Assembly (NCBI RefSeq): GCF_003945545.1
Contig: NZ_CP029617.1
Span: forward strand, 8,025,001 to 8,089,000
Origin: Streptomyces sp. WAC 01529
Lineage (GTDB): Bacteria; Actinomycetota; Actinomycetes; Streptomycetales; Streptomycetaceae
DNA length: 64,000 nucleotides
Reading direction: 5' to 3'
Under the pieces are notes generated by a model. That model saw only the letters and a list, made by a program, of their open reading frames with translations, was not told the origin of the DNA and made no database searches. How positions within the stretch are numbered: the stretch's first letter is position 1; each line of letters begins with the position of its first letter. The position numbers and the translations under genes are program-made. Below are positions 17,376 to 25,912 of this stretch, piece by piece.

Positions 17376-18254
17376 ATGGCACACGACACGGTCCAGGACT
17401 GGGAGTTCACCGACGACCGGGACCATTTGATCAGGGCCCCACACCGCCCGGCGCGGCTCGTCGCCTACGTGCCGACGGCCGCCGCACTCCACGACCACGG
17501 CATACGTACGGCAGGCGTCTTCGGCTCCGCCCACGACGACCCCGCCGTACCGGATCCGGCCAAGGCGGGCAGCCTCCCCCTGGCGGGCCTGCCCTACTTC
17601 GGAGCGGGGTCCGCGCTCGACCTGGAGGCGCTCCTCGACGCACGGCCCGATCTCGTCGTCGCGCTCACCTATGGCGGAGGCCAGGTCTACGGCATCGATC
17701 CGGAGGCCGCCAAACACCTGGAGGAGCGGGTCCCCGTCGCCGTGCTCGACGTCGGCCGGGGCCGCAGCCTCGCCGGGATCCGGGACCGCCTCACCGCTCT
17801 TGCCCGCGCGCTCGGCGCCCCCGCCCGTCCCGAAGCGGAGGCCGAACTCGCCGCCGCCGAACGCAGGTTGAGCGAAGCGGCGGAAGGACCCGTACGCCCG
17901 CGGGTGCTCGCCCTCTCACCGGCGGGGCCCGACTCCGTCCACCTGGCGAGGCCCTACGCCTGGCCCGACCTCGCCGCGCTCACCGGACTCGGCGTCGGCC
18001 TCGTGGACCCCGCTCCCGGCCAGGGCGCCAACTGGTCCACGACCACCTGGTCCGAGGCGGCCGCGCTGGAGCCGGACCTCGTGCTGACCGACGTACGCTC
18101 CAACGCGGCCGACCTCGGTGAGGCCCTGGGCGACGGCGTCCGAACCCTGCCCTGGAACCCCGAACTGCCGCCCAGCGCCCAGGAACACGCCCGCTTCTTC
18201 ACCGCGCTCACCGAGGCCCTGGAGGAGGTGGGTCCCGGACGGGCCGAGCGGTAA
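17376..18254 (+). CDS. Fe/B12-type substrate-binding protein fold, apparently cytosolic
   Basis: A 292-aa protein with the class III periplasmic-binding (FepB/BtuF) fold: PARLVAYVPTAAALHDHGI, an ARPDLVVALTYGG strand near residue 95, a long connecting helix (AEAELAAAERRLSEAA), and a C lobe with WPDLAALTGLGVGLVDP. It lacks a signal peptide and lipobox in every start version; GGAGGAG upstream supports ATG 17376. No permease or ATPase is adjacent. It may be an intracellular siderophore or cofactor binder, or a relic of an uptake system. Confidence 0.75.
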   Translation: MAHDTVQDWEFTDDRDHLIRAPHRPARLVAYVPTAAALHDHGIRTAGVFGSAHDDPAVPDPAKAGSLPLAGLPYFGAGSALDLEALLDARPDLVVALTYGGGQVYGIDPEAAKHLEERVPVAVLDVGRGRSLAGIRDRLTALARALGAPARPEAEAELAAAERRLSEAAEGPVRPRVLALSPAGPDSVHLARPYAWPDLAALTGLGVGLVDPAPGQGANWSTTTWSEAAALEPDLVLTDVRSNAADLGEALGDGVRTLPWNPELPPSAQEHARFFTALTEALEEVGPGRAER

Positions 18255-18297
18255 TTCACGTGCGACCGGTCTGCCCCGCGTGGTACCTCCATGTGCC

Positions 18298-18786
18298 ATG
18301 GAAGATCTTGTGACGGCCCGGCTCGTGTTGCGTCCGATGAGCGTCGAAGGGGCGCACCGCGTGGTGGCGGGCACGCCCGCGGAGGGGGAGCGGTGGGGGC
18401 CCGGATACCCCACCGACGGCGACGTGGAATCGGCGGTCGACTTCCTCGGCCACTGCGCGCGGACCGGCAACCCGCAGCCCTTCGGGGACTACGAGATACG
18501 CGAGCGCGAGGGCGGCCGCGTCATCGGCAGTCTCGGCTTCAACCGGCCGCCGGACGCCGAGGGGACCGTGACGATCGGATACGGCCTGATCCCCGCGGCC
18601 CGCGGCAAGGGGTACGCCGTCGAGGCCCTGCGCGAACTGCTCCGCATGGCCCGGGAGCGCGGCGTCACCTGTGTGAAGGGCGACGCGGACCTCGACAACA
18701 TCGCGTCGCAGCGCGTCATGGCCTCGGCGGGCATGCGGCACGTCGGAGCGGACGAGCGGGTGAAGTACTACGAGAGCACCTGGTAG
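18298..18786 (+). CDS. GNAT-family N-acetyltransferase (RimJ/RimL-like)
   Basis: A 162-aa acetyl-CoA-dependent acetyltransferase. It starts with TARLVLRPMSVEGAHRVV and carries the acetyl-CoA loop IPAARGKGYAVEALRELL, then DADLDNIASQRVMASAGM, the pattern of ribosomal-protein/antibiotic acetyltransferases (Acetyltransf_3 type). No Shine-Dalgarno is visible before ATG 18298. Target unknown. It follows the binding-protein gene by 43 nt and might be co-transcribed. Confidence 0.85.
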   Translation: MEDLVTARLVLRPMSVEGAHRVVAGTPAEGERWGPGYPTDGDVESAVDFLGHCARTGNPQPFGDYEIREREGGRVIGSLGFNRPPDAEGTVTIGYGLIPAARGKGYAVEALRELLRMARERGVTCVKGDADLDNIASQRVMASAGMRHVGADERVKYYESTW

Positions 18787-18917
18787 GCACCCGGCCCGCA
18801 CGCTCCCCGTGCCGCCCACCGGTCCCGTCCGCTCCGCGTGCCGCTGCGGGCGCGATGCCGGACACTGCTGAGTAAGGGCCGGCGCACTTGGCGTCGGCCA
18901 CGGCGAGGGTGTTCGGC

Positions 18918-19874
18918 ATGCTTGAGGTCCCGCTCTGGTTGTGGGGGGCGTTCGCCGCGACCGTGATCGTGTCGCTGGCGGTGGACTTGCTGGCGCACCG
19001 CACCGCGCACGTCATCGGCTTCAAGGAGGCGGCGGCCTGGAGCGCCCTGTGGGTGAGCCTCGCCCTGATCTTCGGCGCGGTCGTCTTCCTCGTCCTCGGG
19101 ACGACCGCGGGCACCGAGTACACGACCGCCTGGCTTTTGGAGAAGAGCCTCTCGGTCGACAACCTGTTCGTCTTCGCCGTGATCTTCGCGTACTTCAAGG
19201 TCCCCCGCGCCTACCAGCACCGCGTGCTCTTCTTCGGGGTCATCGGCGCCCTCGTCTTCCGCGGGATCTTCCTCTCCCTCGGCGTGGCCGTGGTCAGCCG
19301 CTTCACCGCCGTCCTCTTCGCCTTCGCGGCCGTGCTCTTCTACAGCACCTACAAGCTCCTCAAGGACGAGGAGGAGAGCTTCGACCCGGGCAAGAGCTTC
19401 GCCGTACGGATGCTGCGCAAGCTCATCCCGGTGCGGGACGAGTACGCCGGGGCGAAGTTCTTCGTCAGGGAAGCCGGCCGGCGGGTGGCGACCCCGCTGC
19501 TCGCCGTGGTCGCCGCGATCGAGGCGGCCGACCTGATCTTCGCGGTGGACAGCGTGCCGGCCGTCCTCGCGGTGAGCGACGACGCGTTCATCGTCTACAC
19601 CAGCAACGCCTTCGCGATCCTCGGCCTGCGGGCCCTCTACTTCATGCTGGCGGGGCTCCTGGACCGCTTCCACTACCTGAGCAAGGGCCTGGCGGTCATC
19701 CTCGGCTTCATCGGCGTCAAGCTCATCCTCCAGGCCTCCCACAAGATGATCAGCTCCGACATCCCGGAGATCCCTTCCCCGCTCAGCCTCGCGGTGATCG
19801 TCGTCGTACTGACGGTCTCCGTGGTGCTCAGCATCAGACGGCCGGCCCCCGAAAAGAGCGGGTCGCAACCGTGA
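18918..19874 (+). CDS. TerC-family integral membrane protein
   Basis: A 318-aa protein with about eight or nine transmembrane helices. Family-defining acidic motifs SVDNLFVFAV (near residue 77) and ADLIFAVDSVPA (near 205) lie in helices and probably bind metal ions; a cytosolic loop contains KDEEESFDPGKS. TerC/Alx proteins are linked to manganese export, tellurite resistance and metalation of secreted proteins. ATG 18918 has GAGG 9 nt upstream; an earlier TTG in frame is unlikely. Stands alone. Confidence 0.92.
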   Translation: MLEVPLWLWGAFAATVIVSLAVDLLAHRTAHVIGFKEAAAWSALWVSLALIFGAVVFLVLGTTAGTEYTTAWLLEKSLSVDNLFVFAVIFAYFKVPRAYQHRVLFFGVIGALVFRGIFLSLGVAVVSRFTAVLFAFAAVLFYSTYKLLKDEEESFDPGKSFAVRMLRKLIPVRDEYAGAKFFVREAGRRVATPLLAVVAAIEAADLIFAVDSVPAVLAVSDDAFIVYTSNAFAILGLRALYFMLAGLLDRFHYLSKGLAVILGFIGVKLILQASHKMISSDIPEIPSPLSLAVIVVVLTVSVVLSIRRPAPEKSGSQP

Positions 19875-19934
19875 AGGCGGTCCGCGATCCGAGGGCCCAG
19901 CGCACCAGGACTTCCCGACGGGCTATTTCGGGCA

Positions 19935-19940
19935 TATCGT
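19935..19940 (+). promoter_or_regulatory. -10 box of a leaderless promoter
   Basis: TATCGT stands 6 nt before ATG 19947 with no ribosome site, so the 62-aa zinc-ribbon gene is probably leaderless. Confidence 0.45.
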
Positions 19941-19946
19941 AAAGAT

Positions 19947-20135
19947 ATGGTCAAAATCAAGCGCGAGGTCGACGCCTTTGCGTGTCCGACCTGCAAGAAG
20001 TCCGTGCCCGCCGCCATCCACCGCCACAAGACGCTCGCGGTCTTCGTTCCCGTGTGGCGCCCGGGCGCGTGCCAGAACCGCGACTGTCCCGACTACCGCC
20101 TGGATCCCGGGCACAAGCGCCCCTCGACGCGGTAA
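19947..20135 (+). CDS. 62-aa zinc-ribbon protein
   Basis: A very small basic protein with four Cys in CPTCKKSVPAAIHRHKTL and GACQNRDCPDY (spacing CxxC and CxxxxC), a likely single zinc ribbon. Its start is AT-rich (ATGGTCAAAATCAAGCG) compared with neighbours. I do not recognise a named family. It may bind nucleic acid or serve as a structural adaptor. It lies just upstream of the conservon but the 189-nt gap argues for a separate transcript. Confidence 0.65.
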   Translation: MVKIKREVDAFACPTCKKSVPAAIHRHKTLAVFVPVWRPGACQNRDCPDYRLDPGHKRPSTR

Positions 20136-20324
20136 CGAAGATCACTACTGGCCCGTAGTCGATGCCGGACCAGGTTGATCCACATCCCCTCCAACCCTAT
20201 AAGCTCCCTTGTGGCACAGCGTGTTGACGCGATCGCGATCCGCCGCACCGCGCTGTGTCGCCGCCCTGCGCGGCCTTCCGTATCCGGTTGTCTCCCGTTC
20301 GAGCGCGTTGGTTTGAGGATGCAG

Positions 20325-21869
20325 ATGGAACTAGCCACTCCGCCACCGGCGGCGGCCCGGGAGCCACGGGCCTGGCGCGCCTGGTGGCTGTTGCCGCTCG
20401 GCTTAGGCGCGGGCACCTTCGCCGCCGCGGTGGCCGGGCCCGACGAGGCCCGAATACCCGTCCTGCTTGTCGGCCTCGGCATGACCGCAGCCGCCACCTA
20501 CTGTGTGCGGCTCCTGCTGCGCTCCAGAGACGAGCTGCGCCGCGCCGCCGAGCAGGCCCAGTCGGCGCTGATGAGCCACTCCCGGCAGTGGCAGCACCAC
20601 GTGGCCTCCCTGGAGCACGAATTCGGCACCGAGCGTGCCGCCCTCCAGGCCCGGCTGGCCGAGGAGACCGAGACCTGGCAGCGGCGGGTCGACCGCCAGC
20701 GGGAACTGCTCGCCCGGCTCGGCGACGAATTCCTGCCCGAGGCCCTGAAGGGCCTGCGATCCGGCGAGGCCATCGACGACGTGCTCCCCCCGCTGGCCCA
20801 GGAGAGCGACGTCTCGTCCGAGTTCCGGCAGGAGCTGCGCAAGGTCCTGCGGACCGGACTGATCGCCGTCGAGGAGGAGTTCAACCGCAGCACCTCCGCC
20901 GAACAGGCCGTCATCAGCATCGGCAGCCGCCTGCACGTGCTCACCGGCAAGATCCGCGGCCGCCTCCACGAGATGCAGGGCGAGCACGGCCGCTCACCCG
21001 CCGTCGCCCAGGGCCTCATGGAACTGGACCAGGCGATCGGCCCCGCCGACTGTCTGGCCGCCAGCATCGGCGTCCTCGGCGGCACGGACCGGCCCGGCCG
21101 GCAGTGGCAGGAACCGCAGCGCCTGCTCAGCGTCGTGCGCGGCGGCATCGGCCGCATCAAGGACTTCGACCGCGTCCAGGTGCGCCAACTGCCCGAACTG
21201 GGCGTCGACGGCGGCCTGGTGGACCACCTCACGCTGATCTTCGCCCACCTCCTGGACAACGCGGCACGCTACTCGCCGCCCACCGAGCCCGTGATCGTCT
21301 CGGGCAAGGAGGTGCCCAACGGCGTCGGCATCGAGATCCAGGACGCGGGCAAGGGCCTGAGCGAGGAGCAGAAGCAGCTCGCGCTCGACTCCCTCGAAGG
21401 CGTCGCCGCCGGTCCCGGCATCGGGGGCCTCGCGGAGGACGCCCAGCTCGGACTGCGCGTCGTCGGCACCCTCGGCCGCAAGTACGGGATCCGGGTCACC
21501 TTCGCCGACTCGCCCTGGCTCGGCACCTCGGTCGTCGTGGTCGTGCCGCACAAGTACTTCAGTCGGCTCCCCGCCGGCGCGGCGCCCGCCCCGGCGGCCC
21601 TCACCGAGACGGACGCCGCGCCACAGGCGTCCGGGGCGACCGCCCCCGCGGCCGACACCGCCCCCGGCGCGGAGACCACCCCCGGCGGCCTGCCCAAGCG
21701 GCGCAGGAGCAGGCCACGCGGAGATTCCCCGGACGAGGCCGGCACCCCGGCGGCGGCCACCGCCCCGCCCGTCGTGCCGCCGGACACGTCCTTCACCGGC
21801 CTCGCGGCTTTCGCCACCGCCGGAAGAGAGACCGAAGAGCCCCGGACCGAAGAGAGCGACCAGCGATGA
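20325..21869 (+). CDS. cvnA: Conservon sensor-like protein CvnA (ATPase domain)
   Basis: A 514-aa membrane protein. Two transmembrane helices (WWLLPLGLGAGTFAAAVAG and ARIPVLLVGLGMTAAATYCV) precede a coiled coil and a HATPase domain with N box HLLDNAARYSPP and G box DAGKGLSEEQ; there is no classical phospho-acceptor His box. The C-terminal 100 residues are Ala/Pro-rich and disordered. CvnA proteins form a membrane complex with CvnB, C and D resembling eukaryotic G-protein signalling. ATG 20325 has GAGG 6 nt upstream. Codon 27 is TTA (20403-20405), read by the developmentally controlled bldA tRNA. The stop overlaps cvnB (ATGA). Confidence 0.93.
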   Translation: MELATPPPAAAREPRAWRAWWLLPLGLGAGTFAAAVAGPDEARIPVLLVGLGMTAAATYCVRLLLRSRDELRRAAEQAQSALMSHSRQWQHHVASLEHEFGTERAALQARLAEETETWQRRVDRQRELLARLGDEFLPEALKGLRSGEAIDDVLPPLAQESDVSSEFRQELRKVLRTGLIAVEEEFNRSTSAEQAVISIGSRLHVLTGKIRGRLHEMQGEHGRSPAVAQGLMELDQAIGPADCLAASIGVLGGTDRPGRQWQEPQRLLSVVRGGIGRIKDFDRVQVRQLPELGVDGGLVDHLTLIFAHLLDNAARYSPPTEPVIVSGKEVPNGVGIEIQDAGKGLSEEQKQLALDSLEGVAAGPGIGGLAEDAQLGLRVVGTLGRKYGIRVTFADSPWLGTSVVVVVPHKYFSRLPAGAAPAPAALTETDAAPQASGATAPAADTAPGAETTPGGLPKRRRSRPRGDSPDEAGTPAAATAPPVVPPDTSFTGLAAFATAGRETEEPRTEESDQR

Positions 21870-22276
21870 CGCAGCACGAGACCGACGTGAGCTGGGCGCT
21901 CCGTGACCTGACCGAGTCCATCCAGGAGATCCGCTTCGCGTTGGTGGCCTCCAGCGACGGCAAAGCCATCACCTCGTACGGGGCGGAGGACCCCGACGAC
22001 GTGGACCGGTTCGCCGCCGTCGTCGCGGGCCTCCAGGCGCTCGCCCAGCCCGTCGCCGCCCAATTCCCCAAGTACGGCGGCCAGTTGCGCCTCGCGATGA
22101 TCGAGGTCGACGGGGGGCACCTCTTCGTGGTGCGGGCCGGTGTGGAGACATACCTCGGAGTCCTCGCCAAGGAGGGGCTCGACCAGGGGCTGCTCGGGCA
22201 CCAGATGAGGGACCTGGCGCGGCGGATGGGTGAGCTTCTCGGCACCACTCCGCGCCGGGAGGAGCAGCCTGGATGA
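21866..22276 (+). CDS. cvnB: Conservon CvnB, roadblock/LC7 protein
   Basis: A 136-aa roadblock/LC7-domain protein: LTESIQEIRFALVASSDGKAI, then DRFAAVVAGLQALAQPVA and MIEVDGGHLFVVRAG. Roadblock proteins of this type act as GTPase-activating or scaffold partners for MglA/CvnD-like small GTPases. Four-nucleotide overlaps at both ends (with cvnA and cvnC) show tight translational coupling. Confidence 0.92.
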   Translation: MTQHETDVSWALRDLTESIQEIRFALVASSDGKAITSYGAEDPDDVDRFAAVVAGLQALAQPVAAQFPKYGGQLRLAMIEVDGGHLFVVRAGVETYLGVLAKEGLDQGLLGHQMRDLARRMGELLGTTPRREEQPG

Positions 22277-22680
22277 GTGGCCCCCACCGGCCGAGGGACC
22301 CGTCCGGTCTCGAGCGCTACTACGTCCTGACCGGCGGGCGCAGCGGACCGGCCGGGCCCGCCGCCGGGCTCGACGTGGCGACGCTCGTCATCACCCGCGG
22401 CGCCCGCACCGCGCCCGCCCCCGGAACGCAGTACGAGCACGTCCCGGGGATGCAGCACGAGCACGAGGAGATCGTGCGCCGGTGCCGCGATCCGCTGTCG
22501 GTGGCCGAACTGGGCGCCCATCTCGGACTGCCGTTCAACATTCTCGCGGTGCTGTTGACCGACCTGCTGGAGGCGGACCGGGTGGAGACCCGTGACCCCA
22601 TCCCGGTTTCTTCCCCCTCCGGCCGCGGGCCGGACCTCGCGCTCCTTGAGGAGGTACTCAGTGGACTTGAAAGGCTTTGA
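22273..22680 (+). CDS. cvnC: Conservon CvnC, DUF742 protein
   Basis: A 135-aa DUF742 protein. It begins with LERYYVLTGGRSGP and contains HEEIVRRCRDPLSVAELGAHLGLPFNILAVLLTDLLE, a winged-helix-like segment that is invariant in this family. No enzymatic motif. It overlaps cvnB by 4 nt and cvnD by 20 nt. CvnC is thought to be the adaptor that binds the other conservon proteins at the membrane. Confidence 0.92.
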   Translation: MSGPHRPRDPSGLERYYVLTGGRSGPAGPAAGLDVATLVITRGARTAPAPGTQYEHVPGMQHEHEEIVRRCRDPLSVAELGAHLGLPFNILAVLLTDLLEADRVETRDPIPVSSPSGRGPDLALLEEVLSGLERL

Positions 22681-23281
22681 CCGTCCCGACCAGCCGTCGG
22701 CGACGGGCGCACTGCCCGCCGGAAGCCGCTCGGTCAAAGTGATGATCGCCGGAGGCTTCGGAACCGGAAAGACGACCATGGTCCGCTCGGTGAGCGACAT
22801 CAAACCGCTCACCACCGAGGAGACCCTGACCCAGGCCAGCATCGACGTCGACCATCTGATCGGCGTCACCGACAAGCAGGAGACCACGGTCAGCCTCGAC
22901 TTCGGCCGCATCGGCCTGAACGAGCAGCTGGTCCTCTACCTGTTCGGCACCCCCGGGCAGGAACGCTTCTGGTTCCTGTGGAACGGCCTCTTCAAGGGCG
23001 CCCTCGGCGCGGTCGTGCTGGTCGACACGCGCCGCCTCGCCTCCAGCTTCCGCGCCATCGAGGAGATGGAGCGCCAGGACGTGCCCTTCGTCATCGCCCT
23101 CAACGTCTTCCCCGACTCCAAGGAACACCCCGTCGAGGAGATACGGGAGGCCCTGGACATCTCGCCGCACACCCCGATCGTCGCGTGCGACGCCCGTGAC
23201 AAGGCCTCCAGCCGCGATGTGCTCATCGCCCTCATCCGCCACCTCAAGGAACGCTCCGCCGCCGTCCTGGAGTCCCGATGA
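22661..23281 (+). CDS. cvnD: Conservon CvnD, small GTPase
   Basis: A 206-aa GTP-binding protein. P loop GGFGTGKTT is at residues 31-39, G3 GTPGQERF at 96-103, and the guanine-specificity region is IALNVFPDS rather than classic NKxD. GAGGAGG 6 nt before the GTG at 22661 fixes the start inside cvnC. It would cycle between GTP and GDP states with CvnB as partner. Its stop overlaps the P450 start (ATGA), tying the P450 to the conservon as its fifth gene. Confidence 0.92.
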   Translation: MDLKGFDRPDQPSATGALPAGSRSVKVMIAGGFGTGKTTMVRSVSDIKPLTTEETLTQASIDVDHLIGVTDKQETTVSLDFGRIGLNEQLVLYLFGTPGQERFWFLWNGLFKGALGAVVLVDTRRLASSFRAIEEMERQDVPFVIALNVFPDSKEHPVEEIREALDISPHTPIVACDARDKASSRDVLIALIRHLKERSAAVLESR

Positions 23282-24549
23282 ACGCCCCGACCCCGACCGG
23301 CCCCCACAGCGAAGAGACCGAGGCCGCCGGAGGCTGCCCGGTCCGGCACGGCTCCACCCTCACCCGCCTCTACGGACCGCAGGCGTCTCAGGACCCGCAC
23401 GGCATCTACGAGCGCCTGCGCCACCAGCACGGCCCGGTCGCGCCCGTCCTGCTCGAAGGGGACGTGCCCGCCTGGCTCGTCCTCGGCTACCGGGAGAACC
23501 GGCGCGTCCTGGAGAACCCCCGCCAGTTCACCCGCGATTCGCGGATCTGGCGGGACTGGAAGGAGGGCCGGGTCGAGGACTCCTCCCCGCTGATGCAGAT
23601 GGTGGGCTGGCGCCCGGACTGCGTCTCCCAGGAGGGCGAACCGCACCGCAGGCTGCGCGCGGCCGTCACCGACAACCTCCAGGCAGCGGCCGGACGCGGC
23701 ATCAGGCGGCACGTCACCCGCTTCGCGAACAAGCAGATCGACGCGTTCGCGGCGGAGGGCAGCGCCGACCTGGTGGGGCAGTACGCCGAGTATCTGCCGA
23801 TGCTCGTCCTCACCCGCCTCTTCGGCCTCGCCGAGGGGGAGGGGCGCCGGCTCGCGCACTCCTGCGCCCAGGTCATCAAGGGTGGCGAGGAGGCCGTCGC
23901 GCACAACGACCGGATCATGACGATCCTCGCCGAACTCGCCGAGCGCAAGCGCGCCGAGCCGGGATCGGACTTCACGACCGGACTCCTGCACCACCAGGCG
24001 GGCCTGGACGACGGCGAGATCCTCAGCCATCTGCGGCTCGTCCTGATCGCCGCCCACACCACCACCAGCAACCTGCTGGCGAGGGTCCTCCAGTCGGTGC
24101 TCACCCACCCCTCCCACATGGCCGGTCTGGTGAGCGGACAGCTCAACATCTCGGCGGTCGTGGAAGAGGTCATGTGGAACACCCCGCCGCTCGCCGTCTG
24201 CCCGGGGCGCTTCGCCACGGCCGACCTGGAGCTGGGCGGCCAGCAGATCAAGGCAGGCGATCTGCTCGTCCTCGGCCTCGCCGCGGGCAACCTCGACCCG
24301 GAGATCCGCCCCGACACCACCACGACCCTGCACGGCAACAAGGCGCACCTCGCGTTCAGCGGCGGCTCGCACGAGTGCCCGGGGCAGGGCGTGGGCCAGG
24401 CGATCATCGAGACGGCCGTCGACGTGCTGCTGCACCGGCTGCACGGGCTGCGGCTGGCGACCGCGCCCGATGAGCTGACGTCCACGGCGTCCACTTGGGA
24501 AAGCCGCCTCGACCGCCTGCCGGTGGAGTTCACACCTCAGGTTGCCTGA
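23278..24549 (+). CDS. Conservon-linked cytochrome P450, CYP157-like, ExxR motif altered
   Basis: A 423-aa class I-type P450. The I helix has AAHTTT (258-263) in place of AGxDT. The K-helix reads EEVMW, so the ExxR arginine is Trp (Glu297, Trp300). The heme loop FSGGSHECPGQ keeps Cys367. CYP157 enzymes of Streptomyces are the known P450s that lack ExxR and occur in conservons, which matches this gene's position overlapping cvnD. The fold is otherwise intact. No ferredoxin gene is adjacent; a distant ferredoxin must supply electrons if it is catalytic. Substrate unknown. Confidence 0.92.
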   Translation: MNAPTPTGPHSEETEAAGGCPVRHGSTLTRLYGPQASQDPHGIYERLRHQHGPVAPVLLEGDVPAWLVLGYRENRRVLENPRQFTRDSRIWRDWKEGRVEDSSPLMQMVGWRPDCVSQEGEPHRRLRAAVTDNLQAAAGRGIRRHVTRFANKQIDAFAAEGSADLVGQYAEYLPMLVLTRLFGLAEGEGRRLAHSCAQVIKGGEEAVAHNDRIMTILAELAERKRAEPGSDFTTGLLHHQAGLDDGEILSHLRLVLIAAHTTTSNLLARVLQSVLTHPSHMAGLVSGQLNISAVVEEVMWNTPPLAVCPGRFATADLELGGQQIKAGDLLVLGLAAGNLDPEIRPDTTTTLHGNKAHLAFSGGSHECPGQGVGQAIIETAVDVLLHRLHGLRLATAPDELTSTASTWESRLDRLPVEFTPQVA

Positions 24550-24556
24550 GCCTTCA

Positions 24557-24598
24557 GGTTGACTGAGGGGCCGGAGAGGGGGGCCTCCGTGGTCAGCC
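24557..24598. terminator. Imperfect hairpin between convergent genes
   Basis: GGTTGACTGAGGGG pairs with TCCGTGGTCAGCC with a few GU pairs and one mismatch, in the 109-nt gap between the convergent CYP157-like and terpene synthase genes. Probably a bidirectional terminator. Confidence 0.45.
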
Positions 24599-24658
24599 CG
24601 GTGCGGCGGTGGCGCGTATGCCCGTATTGCGAGGGCCTACGCTCACCGGGGCAGCCGG

Positions 24659-25684
24659 TCAGACGGTCAGCAGGTCGTCCAGCGACCCGCGCCCCCGCTC
24701 CTCCGCCGCCGCGGCCGGGCCGTCCTTGACGGCGGCGTAGCGGCCCGTGACCAGGGCCCACTCGTAATTGCCGTTGATCCAGTGCTGAATGGCCTCCACG
24801 CCCATCCGCACCCAGGCGCGCTCCTCGGTGTCGAGCCGCAACTCGGCGCACATCACGGGCACTTCGGACTCCAGGCGCAGATAGTCCCGCAGCCGCTCCT
24901 CGGTCATCCGTATCGCCTCGGCGGCGGCCTCATCGAGGCCGTAACCACGCGCCTGCTGGAGGACGGTGATGAGGTTGTGCCCGTCACCGCGCCGCTTCTC
25001 GCGCTCGAAGGAGTGGATGTCGTTCATGAAACCGATCGTGTCCGCGGCGGCGTCCCGCAACGCGACCATCAGCGGATGCGCCTGCGCCTGCGCGGGAACC
25101 TCGAAGCGGCGGCTGCGCTCGCCCGCGTCGATGCTGTGATGGATGCCGACGGTACGCCGCCGGAAGGCCGTGTACTCCTCCAGGCCGAGCCGCCCGCCCC
25201 GCGCCGCCAGGTCGACCTCCTCGGAGTGCGCGACCAGGAACCGCCCCCAGGAGGCCGCGAACCGCGTGCGCCACGCCGGTGACATGCCGTCGGCCAACTG
25301 CTCCCACACCTGCGCCCACGCCACCGTGATGGGGCAGACCACACGCGGCCTGCTGCCCACCGGGCGCAGGGGAGTGGCGATCAGCTCGCGGGAGACCTCC
25401 GCTATCCGGTCCGCCCGGTCCGGCCGTGCCGCGTCGAACTGGTCGTCGAAGAGGAAAGCGAGCGAGAACCAGTTCATCAGGACGACCATGTCATCGGCCG
25501 AGGCGTGTGGATACGTACGTATCGCGGCTTGCGGCAGGTCCCAGCTCTCGTACTCCTCGAACCCTCCCTGGCTGCGCACCAGGCCCATCTCCCGGACCCA
25601 GCGCAGGTGTTGCTCCCGCGCGTACTCCAAGTGCTCGCTGACCGGAGTGGTGAAGGGGATGTCGAACCGAACGTCCTGCGGCAT
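24659..25684 (-). CDS. Class I sesquiterpene synthase
   Basis: A 341-aa terpene cyclase acting on farnesyl diphosphate with Mg2+. The aspartate-rich motif is FLFDDQFD (Asp80, Asp81, Asp84), the NSE triad NDIHSFERE (Asn221, Ser225, Glu229), and the late RY pair is Arg315-Tyr316. The whole sequence, from MPQDVRFDIPF to GRGSLDDLLTV, resembles what I recall of the avermitilol synthase of S. avermitilis (SAV_76) much more than pentalenene or epi-isozizaene synthase. GAGGAG 9 nt before ATG 25684 fixes the start. Divergent from a P450 that probably oxidises the product. Confidence 0.93.
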   Translation of the reverse strand: MPQDVRFDIPFTTPVSEHLEYAREQHLRWVREMGLVRSQGGFEEYESWDLPQAAIRTYPHASADDMVVLMNWFSLAFLFDDQFDAARPDRADRIAEVSRELIATPLRPVGSRPRVVCPITVAWAQVWEQLADGMSPAWRTRFAASWGRFLVAHSEEVDLAARGGRLGLEEYTAFRRRTVGIHHSIDAGERSRRFEVPAQAQAHPLMVALRDAAADTIGFMNDIHSFEREKRRGDGHNLITVLQQARGYGLDEAAAEAIRMTEERLRDYLRLESEVPVMCAELRLDTEERAWVRMGVEAIQHWINGNYEWALVTGRYAAVKDGPAAAAEERGRGSLDDLLTV

Positions 25685-25912
25685 TTTCCCGGACTCCTCG
25701 TGAGGCGTGTGCGAGATCCCCCCGGCCCGCGCACAGATACATGGCATGTTCAATGATCAACTGCGCTACCAAGATGCCCTGCCGCCAAACGATCTATGCT
25801 GTGATCTAGTCAACTCCCGTGACCTGCTTGAGGGCCCGAGGTTGCTCCGTGGGGCGAGAGGGGAAGTGATAAGCGGAATTGTCCCCACCGTCACAGGAGC
25901 CCCTGACTCATC

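Noticed and set aside
24659..25684. Pentalenene or epi-isozizaene synthase assignment
   Set aside because: Flanking residues of both metal motifs and the N terminus differ from what I recall of those enzymes; an avermitilol-synthase-like sequence fits better.
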